DNA of 64,000 nucleotides from Periplaneta americana (GCF_040183065.1 NC_091120.1:170035488-170099487), one strand, 5' to 3'; positions 33,285-44,960 are shown, counted from the first letter of the stretch. Program-made: numbers and translations. Notes: a model not told the origin generated them from the sequence alone.

Positions 33285-34369
33285 CAGGGACATCATTTTA
33301 TTTTTACTAACATTTTTAATATTAACCTGGATATACCTGTAGAGAACCGGAAACACAGATTGCTACCCTTTCCACGATTGTAGTTCGATGATACTGGCGT
33401 AAAACACAAACAAATCACTCTACTAGATATAAGAGGGAAGAAAAGTAGTTCATCCATTTACGTAAACTAGGAAATATCGCGATTTTGAGTTCGATAATTT
33501 TCATTAGGTTTTGTTTAATCTTTATACAGTACTGTATTAAGAATAAGTGTTTTTACTCACGAACTGAGTTAGCCATGCGAACGTATTCATTATGCAGTGT
33601 ATATTAATTATACTGTCTACAGCACATTAGCGTACAATATAGAGAATGAAGTTAAATTGAAAAATAATCATAATATGGATATTTAAACACATTTTTGAAA
33701 ATGGTGGTCGTTCATTTCGATACAAGCATATTATCGCACTATGGACTATAGCATCTAATTCCAATTGCCAGTTTCGTCCTTCGTACTAGTAACTCATGTT
33801 GAAATAATTCTGTACCTACTCTATAAAAGAGTACCTTACGTACTGTAAATTCAATCTTCACTTCTGCCCGACCCGCACAGATAAAATTACTCAGACATGC
33901 TATCTACTGTCCGTCCAAGTGGTTATGCCGCAGGATCGTAGAAAGGAGGGGAAATCATGTGACAGTTAATTACTTAACGAGGCTCTTTTATTTAAGTTAT
34001 TTTAAACAGTTGTATAATATTACTTAAACGTCCAATTCCTAACAGAAATTAATGTTTTCAGAAAAGAGCTAAGACAGTCCTGCTTTCACAGAGAGGCGAG
34101 CAGAAGCAGGTGGGGAAAATTGGGATACGACGTAGGCAAACGGACAGTACCTGTGCGAAAATATGATTCAATATTGAAAGCTCTTTCGTCACTGGAAAAC
34201 GCGAACATATTTCTGGAACGTACTATACTCAGTAACTCAGTACTGCTTACTATCTGCGGTCTTGGTTCTGTGTGGAGTTGGAACTTCCTTAGTAGAAGGG
34301 GTGGGAGTGAAGTACATTCAAAAACTCAGGTAAAATAAAAATTGAAGTAAAAATAAAATGATGTCCCTG
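33285..34369. mobile_element. TA-type TIR element, non-autonomous
   Basis: CAGGGACATCATTTTATTTT (33285, continuing for 24 matching bases) is repeated exactly in inverted form ending at 34369, and TA flanks both ends. The 1085-bp interior has a 72-codon frame (34120-34338) without a recognisable domain. It is probably a Tc1/mariner-superfamily derivative. Confidence 0.82.
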
Positions 34370-34429
34370 TATAAATATACTTAGTTTGCGGATAGTGCTG
34401 AAGCATCAACTTGCTTTTCCGTTTATTTA

Positions 34430-34667
34430 AAAAAAAAATTAAATTATGATTTATTTAGCGACGCTCGCAACTGCAGAGGTTACATCAGCGTCGCCGGTGT
34501 GCCGGAATTTTGTCCCGCAGAAGTTCTTTTACATGCCAGTAAATCTAGTAACATGAGCATGTCGCATTTAAACACACTTAAATGCTATCGATCTGGGCCG
34601 GGATCGAACCCGCAACCTCGAGCATAGAAGGCCAGCGCTATACCGACTACGCTACCGAGGCCCGACC
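34430..34667 (-). mobile_element. SINE-D copy, reverse, with target duplication
   Basis: The reverse strand shows the SINE-D head (GGTAGCGTAGTCGGTATAGC, then GCGGGTTCGATCCCGGC) and body. The tail is GACGCTGATGTAACC...GAGCGTCGCTAAATAAATCA. An 11-bp duplication, CCGTTTATTTA, flanks it (34419-34429 and 34668-34678). Confidence 0.9.
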
Positions 34668-34679
34668 CCGTTTATTTAT

Positions 34680-35111
34680 TGCAGCAACTAATTTTAATGA
34701 AGTAATTGAAGAGTGTGATCACTTGGCCATTTTTATGATTAATTTATACGTATGTGTGATTACGTTTGACACTTCTATCATATTTTAAGCTTGTTTTCTT
34801 CCAAACCAACGCCAATCCTTGTCTAGAAGTTTGTGTTATTGTGCATGTGACTTCCAAGCTCGCTCAGTCCATAGACCGGTGGATACAAAAACTAGTCTGA
34901 TCCTTTCATAAAAATGGACTTCACGCTTTTTGGGATTACACTCAATCAGTCGCTGTAAGTTACATATTTTAATGGTACCTGTACTTTTAACTCTAAGAAC
35001 ATCGAAAAGATTTATTTTATTTGACTACTTTGTAATAAAATTAAGGGTTCAAAAAACGAGTTGCCTTTGAACACAACATTCCTCGATCACGTGAAGTACT
35101 TGGTAAAATAC

Positions 35112-35189
<78 letters not shown>

Positions 35190-35404
35190 GGCAGTTATGT
35201 TTTTTACTAGGAGAAATCCCGGTTTCTTCTTGTTGACAGTTCAGTCACTCCAGGAGGTTTCTACGTCAAGGATAATATTCCATTGTTTCTGTAATCTATG
35301 ACTGTAGATAAGCACCCACTGAATCCCTCCGCGAATCCATTTATTTTAAACCGTTGAATAGCAGATTATGAAACTGACAAATGGGTTTTAGATCTGAAAG
35401 AAGA
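34680..35404. other. Unassigned DNA with (AAT)n at 35112-35189
   Basis: No coding region was recognised. An AAT microsatellite of about 26 units is present. Confidence 0.6.
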
Positions 35405-35406
35405 TA

Positions 35407-35631
35407 CCGTCATTTCCCATAACTATGGTCCTGGAACACAACTATGATCCACGATATAACCATTCAAAGAACATTGTAGAAGTAACATAGACCGTTCGTA
35501 GATAGCTGCAGTGACTTGACTTCAAGCTACAGTACAGCAAAAATATAGATAAACGAGGTACTACGTTAGGGACTACAAAATTTGAATGGACCATAGTTGA
35601 GTTCCAGGACCATAGTTATGGGAAATGACGG
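35407..35631. mobile_element. 225-bp TA-type MITE
   Basis: CCGTCATTTCCCATAACTAT (35407, continuing through GGTCCTGGAA) is repeated exactly in inverted form to 35631, with TA on both flanks. There is no coding capacity. The CCGT start resembles the MITE at 31589. Confidence 0.88.
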
Positions 35632-35633
35632 TA

Positions 35634-37071
35634 CTACTTCATGCGTACTGTGACTCTCCTGTAATAGGGATATCTTATGCGAAGTTTTACCGTTAGATGG
35701 CACGAGCGTTCCATGCGGCGCAACATGTTGTAGGGCTATGTTATGTCATATGCTACAGTTGATTACGTTCTCCCGCTTGTTGGTTTTCTGTGCGTGTCAA
35801 AATTATATTTATAATTATTTTGTATAACCTTAATATAATTCAGTATTTTCTTACCTCAAAATTTAATTTAATTTAATTTAATTTAATTTAATTTACCGTA
35901 AATAATAGCGTAAACTTTTATAATACTGAGCGATTCCCCTTAAGAGATGGATGAGGAAATCTGCATTAAGCAGAATATAGATACGAGTAAATTGAATGTT
36001 CATGAACCTAAACGAGAACTTTGAGAACGAGGTGTACGAATAAAATAAATAAATAAAACTAGGAACTTTTACCTCTTTAATAATTAGTATTGTAAGTACC
36101 TTACGCCAAAACAGGATATGCAGCCACTAATGTGTTTTTCTTTTTATAGGGAAGGGACTATCGAGATTGAATTCCTCGTATTTTTTTTCTAGTTGAAGAA
36201 AGATCAAATGCAATGTTTGATAAGATGATGTAATATGATCGTAGTAGTATCACGATTATTCGTGAGTTTTGTAGGTTAAGAACATGCAGTTTTGAATACT
36301 ATGTAGGATGGTTTTAAAAATTTGAAGTAAAAACATGGTTTTAATAATTAGTCTACAGCACGTTAAAAACATTATTCACGAAATGGATTTCACTATGGAT
36401 CGTCCTGGATAATAAACATCCCAGTTAATCGAGAGTTTGCTGCAGGCGTAAACTTCCGAGACTCCTAGAAGTACTGAATATAATCTAAGCTAACACGAAT
36501 AGGAATACAACAAAATTGGACATTTTGAGTTCTTTTTAAGAGTATTTAATGCACTAATACACTACGTAAATTCTCAATGTTCATATACCAGAAAACAAAT
36601 GCACACGCAAAGCGCATCCCTCAAAGTACACGTGCGCTATCTGTTGGTGCTAGTTCAGGATATCCCTATACGGCGGCGATAATTGCACATGTCACTTCCC
36701 CACACCCCAGTATTTCAGGTATCGGCTCCTACTATACATAATCTTGGTTCCTACCTTCAAATCTTATATGATGGAAAGAGGGATGTATGCTTTGTGTGAG
36801 CCCACACCGCGGCAAACAAACTACTTTCAGGCTACTCGATTCTTGCTGCAGGTGTTGAAGACTGTTGTGATGTTAGCTTACCACTTCTCTTTCTGTCCCC
36901 TGTAGGCAAATAATTGTAACTACGTGGTAGGTATTGAAACCTCTGGGAGGGGTGCATGTGTTCTGACTCCGGAACTATGGGTTTAATGAACGAGTGAATG
37001 AACGAACGAACGATTGTGACGTAAAATAGTAATTTACCTATTAAGACTATATGTAGGCTGTACAATCTTAC
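35634..37071. other. Mostly unassigned; possible TIR pair ATAGGGATATC
   Basis: ATAGGGATATC near 35659 and GATATCCCTAT near 36659 form an inverted pair about 1 kb apart, with loosely similar sub-terminal sequence. No target duplication was clear. A short ATTTA run lies at 35866-35894. The 83-codon reverse frame near 36832 has no domain. Confidence 0.35.
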
Positions 37072-37073
37072 TA

Positions 37074-38345
37074 CTAGGTTCAAAAAGTTCCCGGAATTTT
37101 ACTACCATTTTTCGTATTAATATATAACAAGGGATATTATACATTTGTTTTGTTGGTAACATTCATGATGCCATTTTCTTTAAGTTTGTTGATAATGGCG
37201 ATTGTTGGTTTTGAGTTGTAGGCAATTGTTTATCATAGTGTTTTGTTTGTTCGTCGCATTTTGTAATTATGTCCACAGAGCAACGTACAAACATCAAGTT
37301 CTGTGTTTTGATACACAAAACTCCTGCAGAGACATTAAGATTATTGGAAGAAGCATATGGCGAAGCAGCTCAAGTGTATGCCTAGCATAAACGCTTTTCT
37401 GGTGGCCGCGATACGTACGCAGCGGCCGACCAACAACTGCAACAAATGAAGCAATCGCTCAGCGTGTGCGTAATGCTGTGAGGGACGACCTACGTAAAAC
37501 CATAAAAGAGGTAGCAGCAGAGGTCGGAATATCAGTCGGAAGTGTGCATAATGTTCTTCACAAGCATCTCAACATGCATTACGTGTCTCAGAAGTTAGTT
37601 CCGAAAATGTTGTCGGCAGAACAGAAAGAAACAAGAATGACTCTTGCTGGGGACATGATCAGTATGGCTGATGAAGATGGTGATTTCTTAAACAAAATTA
37701 TTGCTGGTGATGAAACTTGGTACTACTTGTACGACCCAGTTCCTAAACGACAGTCATCTGAGTGGAAATCGAAAACATCTCCTCGGAAGCAAAAATTTCC
37801 TAGGGACACTTCCAAAGGCAAAGTTATGTTGGAAGTTTTCTTCGACTCTCAGGGTCTCATCCACCATGAGTTCATTCCAGAAGGTCGTACTGTAACGAAA
37901 GAATTGTACGTAGAAATCTTCCGTCGCCTCCTGGACGCAGTGAGAAGGAAACGTCCAGAAAAGTGGGTAGAAAACAACTGGTTCCTTATGCATGACAATG
38001 CACCTGCTCATCGCGCAATTATTGTAAAGAATTTTCTTGCCAGGCACAACATAACTGCTTTGGATCACCCACCATACTCTCCTGATCTCTCACCACCTGA
38101 TTACTTCCTGTTTCCCCGTCTGAAAAGTCATCTGAAAGGACGGAGATTCAATGCTGAAGAGGTTATCGCAAACGCGACGAGAGCACTAAGACGGATTTCA
38201 CAAAATGGCTTCCAGGAACTCTACACGCGTTGGCAAAAGTGTGTTGTTGCGGAAGGCAACTATTTTGAAGGGAATACTGTGGAATAGTGTTTAAGGTACG
38301 TTGTTTCTATGATAATAGCAAATTCCGGGAACTTTTTGAACCTAG
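37074..38345 (+). mobile_element. mariner transposon, nearly complete
   Basis: The 26-bp inverted repeats begin CTAGGTTCAAAAAGTTCCCG at each end and are identical. TA flanks both sides (37072-37073 and 38346-38347). The 1272-bp length is normal for mariner. It carries one transposase gene, broken near its start. Confidence 0.96.
37269..38287 (+). pseudogene. mariner transposase (D,D34D), broken near the N-terminus
   Basis: The start ATG at 37269 opens MSTEQRTNIKFCVLIHKTPA. TAG at 37383-37385 stands where a tryptophan codon is expected before HKRF. A frameshift or short deletion follows near 37407-37425. From about 37420 the frame RSGRPTTATNEAI runs uninterrupted to TAG at 38285. It keeps the second helix-turn-helix (TIKEVAAEVGISVGSVHNVL) and the catalytic triad: D in GDETW, D in MHDNAPAH, and D in SPPDYFLF with 34 residues between the last two. 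The protein would cut and paste the element at TA sites; this copy cannot make it. Confidence 0.95.
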
Positions 38346-38347
38346 TA

Positions 38348-38988
38348 TGTATTAATTCCAATGAAAGGTTACGATACATTTGAGGGCTGCTTCTGTGCTT
38401 TCTTTATCGTTTTTCTCGATTTTTACATTTTACCAGAAATACACGTATTCAATATCATAATGAAAAAAAGTGGTTTTGGGCGTGCAGTTTTCTTTTTCTG
38501 TGCAGTGGTTTCGTCTGAACTGTTACGCGGGTCTTGTTCATAGTTATTGTTTACAAGTCAGTTTATCCCAAAAAATGCAAAAAATTAACGAGTCTTTACT
38601 TGAGATCAGCGCACATTTTCTTCGTGATCTTTTATAACTCAGAATGAAGTCTCGAATTAGATGGATCACTTACGAATAATCGCGTAGTCTAAATAAATTA
38701 TTATATATAGTTTATATGATATTTTCTACTTTCGTTAAGAAAGCCTGCAATTATTTAGCAGAAGAGATGTAGCGGAGAAGGAACAAAGAGCTTATTGCCC
38801 AAGGAAGAATTTACCAGTATTATAAACACATCTGTTACTGAATGAAGGACTTAAATTTAGAATTAAATGGAAGAAATATCAGTATACTAAATGTATTTTA
38901 ACATTTATATCACTTTTGAACTTCGATTCTAGTAAATAGAAGAATAAATAGTACAGTATTTCATGTGATTGTACTTAATATACATATG
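38348..38988. other. Unassigned DNA
   Basis: No coding region or repeat end was recognised. Confidence 0.5.
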
Positions 38989-39843
38989 CAGGGTGTTTCA
39001 AAAGTGATGATCAAATATTTAGGGATGAGAAATAAAAAACGAAGAAAAGCAAAAAAGTTCCAGTAAACATTGGTCCGCAAATTAACCATTTACGAGATAA
39101 TGTCATGTTTTTGCTGTTAGGGCCGCCAGAGAACCGAACGACTGGATACGGTAAAGCGGCAACACTCATGCTCCGTATGTATGCCGCTCTCTCCCCATCC
39201 TATTTCCTTGTAAGTGTGAGACGATATCTAAACAGACTATTATTGTGAACGATGGATAGGTAGAGGAGGACCTGTACCTAGATAACCGGATTTAAATCCT
39301 TGGGATTTTGGTGTATGGGGTTATGCAAAAAGCCTAGTTTGCTCAACAGACATCACTGCACCTCAAGAATTACAGCATCGGATTGTAGATGCCTTCCAGC
39401 AAATGAATGACCCAGGATTGCTCGAGCGCATTCGCGGGTCTTTGCGGAGAAGACTAGACAGATACATTCAAGTGCATGGTCAGCATTTTGAACACCTGGT
39501 GTAAAATTATTCAGGTAACAATTTCATACTGTACTGTAGCTTCTTTATCCACATACTTCACTGTTGTTGAAGCGAAAATGTTTCTTTTGTGTATGTTCAA
39601 CAACATTTCTGGGCTGTTGAAGCCAAAATTATGAATTTTACTGTGTCGTGATTGATAAATGAAATAAAATTGTCACTGCTTTTGTCGGAATTAGTGCTCA
39701 GTATTTAACGGGCCCCAATTAGCACAAAATGGCATTATCTCGTAAACTGTTAATTTTCAGGCTCGTGTTTACTGGAACTTTTTTACTTTTCTTCGTTTTT
39801 TATTTCTCATCCCTAAATTTTAGCATAATTTTTTAACACCCTG
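38989..39843 (+). mobile_element. Tc1/mariner-superfamily deletion derivative with about 125-bp TIRs
   Basis: CAGGGTGTT (38989) and AACACCCTG (ending 39843) open long imperfect inverted repeats. These include AAAAACGAAGAAAAG, AAAAAAGTTCCAGTAAACA and TTTACGAGATAATG. The right flank is TA; the left is TG, probably mutated. The 855-bp element keeps only the transposase C-terminus. Confidence 0.85.
39241..39504 (+). pseudogene. Transposase C-terminal remnant of the Tc1/mariner-like element
   Basis: The forward frame reads ERWIGRGGPVPR, a TAA at 39283, then PDLNPWDFGVWGYAKSLV. It continues to RIRGSLRRRLDRYI and GQHFEHLV, stopping at 39502-39504. This is the end of an IS630/Tc1/mariner-type transposase, from the last catalytic aspartate motif (PDLNP) onward. 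The DNA-binding and earlier catalytic parts have been deleted. Confidence 0.88.
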
Positions 39844-39924
39844 TAGCTATTTTCTGTGATTTTTTTTTATAATTACCGGACACATCAATCTAAGGCAACT
39901 GTAAGCGATATATGAATCCTTAGG

Positions 39925-40195
39925 TGGGAGAAAATTTTCTATTACAGTTTCGACCAGTGAAAGGGACCTGCGCCCACCTGCACCGTGTTGAATTTTGGGA
40001 GCTGCAGCGAGCAACGAAATCCAGTTTCGAAAGCCGAAAGTCAGTTGTAACGTCTGGAGGATTATCATGCTGACCACACGTTATACCCGTACCGGTATTG
40101 GTTACATGGTCGTTCACCTCTGCTGAAGCGTATCGACATGTCAGCAGTCGTCTGGCAGGCCTTGGTCCTACAAGGGCTGACGAGCAACGGATTAA
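39925..40195 (+). mobile_element. SINE-A copy, 5'-truncated
   Basis: It lacks the tRNA head. The body (GAAAATTTTCTATTACAGTT, TTTTGGGAGCT, AACGTCTGGAGGATTATCAT) and end (TCGTTCACCTCTGCTGAAGC...CCTTGGTCCTACAAGGGCTG) match SINE-A, with clear divergence. Confidence 0.8.
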
Positions 40196-40315
40196 ACTAG
40201 CCTATTTAATTGAGCTATGTCTTCAAATTATGAAAGGTTCGTACAGAGAAACTATAAATGGTAGTGTCATTCGCAACATGGCAAAGGACATGAATTGTTG
40301 CCAAACGCTTAGAAC

Positions 40316-40628
40316 ATGTTAGTATGTGACCTTCCTGATGTATTGGAAAGAGTGGGTGAAGAAAGAATTATGCTGAAACTGATCAGGAAAAAAAAAAAAA
40401 GGAATTGGCTGAGTCGCTGGCTGAGAAGAAACTGCCTACTGAAGGATGCACTGGAAGGAATGGTGAACGGAAAAAGAGTTCGGGGTAGAAGAAGATATCG
40501 GATGATAGACGACATTAAGATAAATGGGATCATATGAGGAGCCAAATAGAAAGGCAGAAAATAGGAGAGACTGGAGAAAGCTGGGTTTGCAGTGAAAGAC
40601 CTGCCCTTGGGCAGAACTCTAAATGAAT
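40316..40628 (+). pseudogene. LINE-3 C-terminal fragment
   Basis: The forward strand encodes DVLERVGEERIMLKLI, KRNWLSRWLRRNCLLKDALE, GMVNGKRVRGRRRYRMIDDI and then, past TGA at 40535, residues in a shifted frame ending near 40628. This basic tail follows the reverse transcriptase in the same family as the 7532-7975 fragment, and 24171-24392 is another copy. It is 5'-truncated and lies just upstream of the Harbinger-like element. Confidence 0.82.
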
Positions 40629-40667
40629 GAAAAGTATCTCTGCTGTAGTTTCAGATTATAGGTGTTA

Positions 40668-41309
40668 GGCTGGGATTACGATCAACGTTTGTTTCGTTAC
40701 GATGAAGTTTGACAAATGCAAGCTTCGTGTGTTTGATTACGATTAACGTTAAAATGAACGAACGCATGACGGCGCTGACTCGGCATTGCCAAGGTCTAGC
40801 TTCCACAAACGCAAAGAAACCTAAGTTGAATATCATCCAATCACGAATCAGAGCGACGCGCTTCACATATTTTCACCTCTTTTTTCGTTGTAAATGCGGC
40901 CATATTGCTAATGAAATATTAAATAGAATACTATTATTTAAAAATTACATAATACGAGAAACGATCTTTGGTTGAATATGTCACGTCACATGAATATATT
41001 TCCTCTATATGGCAAAACACACGTTTTGTTTAAAATTAAACATTATAGGCAGCAATAATGAAAGCATTTATAACACCTAATTCAACAACTGTACCACGTA
41101 GCTCTCTGTAGCGTATTGGTAAAGTGAAAGGTCGTGTAACTGGACCCTGGTTCGAACCTGGGGTTAACTTATTTTTTTTATCGTTTTGATAATTTATTTA
41201 CGTTATTTTTGATAAGTTATTTTATTTTAACCCGAAATAAAGAGGTTTTTACTACATAAATAACATGTTCGTAATTCGCACTAGTCCAGCTGTTTTTAGT
41301 AGTATATGG

Positions 41310-41354
<45 letters not shown>

Positions 41355-41629
41355 TTTTATCATTATCGTCATTCTATATTATTCCGTCGTAACATATTTT
41401 TGTAATACCGATTTTATCTATGTCTCAAACAAAGTTACCATAAAATTCAATGTTTATCATAAACAGCTGACTGCCTGGTAAGTGCATTTCAGTACTCATT
41501 ATGACCGGCAGTATGTGATAGTTGTCACGTACGTGATACAGCCTCTGAACGTTCGGTAGAAGTTCAACGTACGGAAGAACGCAACGTAACGTAACGTAAC
41601 GCAAATGAACGTTTATCGAAATCCCAACC
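40668..41629. mobile_element. Harbinger-like non-autonomous element
   Basis: The ends GGCTGGGATTACGATCAACG and CGAAATCCCAACC (ending 41629) form imperfect inverted repeats of 30 or more bases. Perfect 3-bp TTA duplications (40665-40667 and 41630-41632) flank it, typical of PIF/Harbinger. Inside are a tRNA-like sequence (41100-41165), an ATT microsatellite (41311-41353) and a block shared with 5549-5640. No transposase frame was found. Confidence 0.8.
41100..41165 (+). other. tRNA-like sequence in the Harbinger-like element
   Basis: Box A TGTAGCGTATTGGTAAAGTG and box B CCCTGGTTCGAACCTGGGG are at tRNA spacing. The T-arm stem is good but the acceptor stem is not obvious. It is probably a SINE head. 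Confidence 0.55.
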
Positions 41630-41632
41630 TTA

Positions 41633-42480
41633 ATTTTAGTAAATTTATCACTCAGCAAATTAGTGAAATAAATTAGTTTATTTATGTTTTTTTCCAGTCT
41701 GTAAATTACAGCGGTGAACTACTGTCTTAACTGTGGTGAGCTGTTAACCTTGGATGATTGTATTTGTTTCAGATAACGTTTTTCCAAGCACGCGTAGTCC
41801 GAGTATTTTAAACGTGGAAACAGTAGAGGTTGGCTTGCCAAGCAAACATATCTTGTCGCTCGGAGTGAACTATATTTAGAGAACTGTTTTTTTTTTATTT
41901 CAAACTCGTTGACGTCCTGCTGTGTTTCTACCCCATGGGAAAATATAAATATTTCACACCCCACTTTTCTCCTTGTAACTTCATCGCGGTTAGCGCTTGG
42001 GACTATAATAAGGGTTTATAGTATTGGAGGGAGGAGCCTTACTCTGTCGAGATGAGAATATATTGAGATTACGCAGACGATAAATTAGGCCTCTTTGGCT
42101 TCTTAGCATTAACCTTATTAAACTGTGGAGGATGTTTGGAGTTGGAAACAACATTCCTTTATTTAAGTATTTTTTTCAACTTACACACCGCCTTGGATCA
42201 GGTGGTGGCGTCCTATTCACATCCTGTCGGCCCAGATTCGAGTCAAGGTTGAGACTGAGGAGGTCTTAATTGTGCGAGCGTCCTGACATGAGTCTTCTTG
42301 AAATTGCGGATAAGAAAGTGAGAGAGCTTCAAGCCTGGTTGCCACTTCTCCGTGGAACACTCGTCCACTGAAGGAAATTATAACAATCTTGAAAGGAAAA
42401 GAGTCGAAAAATGGACGTTACTTAACACGTTGATATGGTGGAAAAGTTGCGGGACATAACTCGACCACGTAATATCTATT
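41633..42480. other. Unassigned DNA
   Basis: A frame at 41719-41964 (reverse) has no domain. No repeat ends were recognised. Confidence 0.5.
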
Positions 42481-42735
42481 TATTTATCTCTGATTGAGGT
42501 TCTGGGCGATATGTATATCTACATCTCACTTGATATGTGTCAGAGGAAGAACCATTGTTTGTATACATCTGAAGTCTGATTAGTGGAATATGTAGCTAAT
42601 CGGGGATGTATGCAATGGAGGGGGAAAGGAACTGGCCCATTATCTCCTGGCCTAGTTGCCTCATAAGTGATGCCTTATTGGTGTTACTTATGAGGTTCAA
42701 ACCTGTTTTCGGACAGTTGACTAAACAACAAACAA
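42481..42735 (-). mobile_element. SINE-E copy, reverse
   Basis: It extends from TCTGATTGAGGTTCTGG through ACATCTCACTTGA and GGAAGAACCATTGTTTGTAT to GTTTTCGGACAGTTGACTAA. It is the longest SINE-E copy in the window and matches 46210-46460 in reverse complement. Confidence 0.8.
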
Positions 42736-42739
42736 CAAA

Positions 42740-43395
42740 TTCATTATCTTCGGACAGATTTCATGTAGTGATTTCCCGCACATTCCTGTATATTGTCCAC
42801 CACTACATTTATTTACATGTGCCACAATCGTCACACATCCTATCTAAAATTAATTCTCGTATGCCATTTACCTCCCCATATCTTTCAATATATAAAGTTA
42901 ATCTCTGTTGTAGTGTACAGTTTCCAACCTCCGAGCTTTGTAAGATAACTTTAAAATCTTCATCTCTTTTATCTCCATCCCATTCCTTACTACTAGCTAC
43001 TTGTTTACATTGCCCTTTTTAGAAACAGTCCCTGCTACAATCTCCTGCCCACACTTGTGGAGTAAAGGTTAGCGCGTCTGCCGCGAAACCAGGTGGCCCG
43101 GATTCGAATTCCTGTCGGGACAAGTTACCTGGTTGAGGTTTTTTCCGAGGTTTCCCCAGCAAATGCTGGGTAACTATCGGTGGTGGACCCCGGATTCATT
43201 TCACCGGCATTATCATCTTCACCTCAGTCAGACGCTAAATAGCCTGAGATGTTGATACAGCGTCGTAAAATAGCCTTAAAAAGAATACAGTCTCCTATTT
43301 CTCATCTATTATAATATCACTGCTAATTTCCTTTAATATATTATCCCTATATTTTCTGTTTACCTTCACACATGTTTCCCCCTAACTATACTTAC
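42740..43395 (-). other. Possible decayed coding remnant interrupted by SINE-B
   Basis: The reverse strand has a short open run including FKVILQSSEVGNCTLQQRLT and then RELILDRMCDDCGTC. It looks codon-like but matches no family I recognise. The forward 138-codon frame here is mostly antisense of this and of SINE-E. SINE-B splits the stretch at 43047-43285. Confidence 0.3.
43047..43285 (+). mobile_element. SINE-B copy
   Basis: Head GTAAAGGTTAGCGCGTCTGC and box B CCGGATTCGAATTCC; body and stem-loop tail (AGACGCTAAATAGCC...CAGCGTCGTAAAATAGCC) match 24677-24929. The flanks TACAATCTCCT (43036-43046) and TACAGTCTCCT (43286-43296) are an 11-bp duplication with one change. Confidence 0.9.
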
Positions 43396-43398
43396 TGG

Positions 43399-43800
43399 AT
43401 TTAAGGAACCCGCAGGTTCATTGCCGCCCTCACATAAGCCCGCCATTGGTCCCCATCCCAAGCAAGACCAATCCAGTCTCTATCATCATATCCCACCTCC
43501 CTCAAATACATTTTAATATTATCCTCCCACATACGTCTCGGTCTCCCTAAAGGTCTTTTTCCCTCCGGCCTTCCAACTAACACACTATATGCATTTCTGG
43601 ATTCGCCCATACGTGCTACATGCCCTCCCCATCTCAAACGTCTGGATTTAATATTCCTAATTATGTCAGGTGAAGAATACAGTGCGTGCAGTTCTGTGTT
43701 GTGTAACTTTCTCCATTCTCCTAACTTCATCCCTCTTAGCCCCAAATATTTTCCTAAGCACCTTATTCTCAAACACCCTTAATGTTCATACCCGAGCTCT
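43399..43800 (-). pseudogene. LINE-F C-terminal end, copy 1
   Basis: The reverse strand reads EWRKLHNTELHALYSSPDII, RRLRWGGHVARM, GRPEGKRPLGRPRRMWEDNI and YVRAAMNLRVP to a stop at 43401. This arginine-rich C-terminal tail follows the reverse transcriptase in a non-LTR element, probably RTE/CR1-like. Upstream, FENKVLRKIFGAKRDEV is in another frame: a 2-base loss near 43726 (CCTAACTTC here, CCTGTAACTTC in copy 2) breaks it. The body is 5'-truncated. Confidence 0.85.
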
Positions 43801-44960
43801 TATCTGTTGTGTTTCACTAACAAAGCGTGGAATGAAATCATCTTTAGCAACAATAAACATTCCTAATTATATGTTGCAAGATCTCTCCTTCTTGTCCATG
43901 TTAATCTATTCTCTAATAATAACATTCATTTATGCTGCCTAGCAGTTCTCAGAACTTGAGGCAATGCTATTACGAAAATGGATCACGGATACACCACACA
44001 GCGCCTAGAAACACGAAGCAACCAAGAATTCTTTAAAATGATAACGTACTTCTGAATGATATGATTGGTTTAGATTTAAAATATTTAAAATTTCTTGTAA
44101 AAAAATTATTTAAGTAAAAAAACTCCAAGATTTATGTGTTTATAATAGATTTCCTGAAAATATGTATTTACATAATTTTTTTTTTGTGAAAATATGTGTT
44201 TTTATGTGAAATAAAATTCGGGTTTTAAATTTGAAACTTCATGTTCGGAATTTTTAACTTTGTTAATTGTGTTTTATCACATGCAAAAATAATGTTTAAT
44301 TACATAGTAATCCGCTCCTTAGTAATTACTGCAGTTCGAGTTTTGGTCACCGCTGGTCTACTGTATTGCTTACTGGAAGTATCCCGTAACATGAGAAGTC
44401 TTTATAGTTTATAAAGCTGTGACACTAGATTCCTTGTCTGTGTATCTGTTGGAAGTCATTATTCAGCAATACTTTGCAGTTCAGTTATAACTAAGTGATC
44501 GGTTCCAGTCTGTCTACTTCGTTTTCATTTAAAAGTCTTGTACTAATACAATTTCACATTTTATAAATGTTATACCAAGCTAATCTGCCAACACATCACC
44601 TGGCAAGAATGACTTGACTCTTGTACTCCATGCATGTTTAGAGATCGAACAAAGGACGAGGGAATTTAACTTGTGTCATAGTTCAAGTTCATAGCTCAAG
44701 TCTGATAACGATGTTACGCTAAACGCTGTGTTCATAATGCTAGTGTTTTGTATCATGCTGTGTTCTTTTAAACATATGTGGAATGTAATACATTTGTACT
44801 GATGGAATTGTATTACATTATTTATTTATTTATTTCATCAATCTTTGTTCACATCATGGCGGATTAGAAGTATTCCAGTTTTTAATGCGCCATCACTCTC
44901 TATACAAATATAACAAAAACTAATACATATTGAACCTATAAATATCCTCTGTTTACAGTA
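43801..44960. other. Unassigned A/T-rich DNA
   Basis: No coding region was recognised. Confidence 0.5.

Noticed and set aside
35658..36670. A 1-kb TIR element with ATAGGGATATC ends
   Set aside because: The inverted match is only 11 bases and no target duplication fits, so it is mentioned but not called.
42606..43022. 138-codon forward frame
   Set aside because: It begins in antisense SINE-E and has no recognisable domain or signal.
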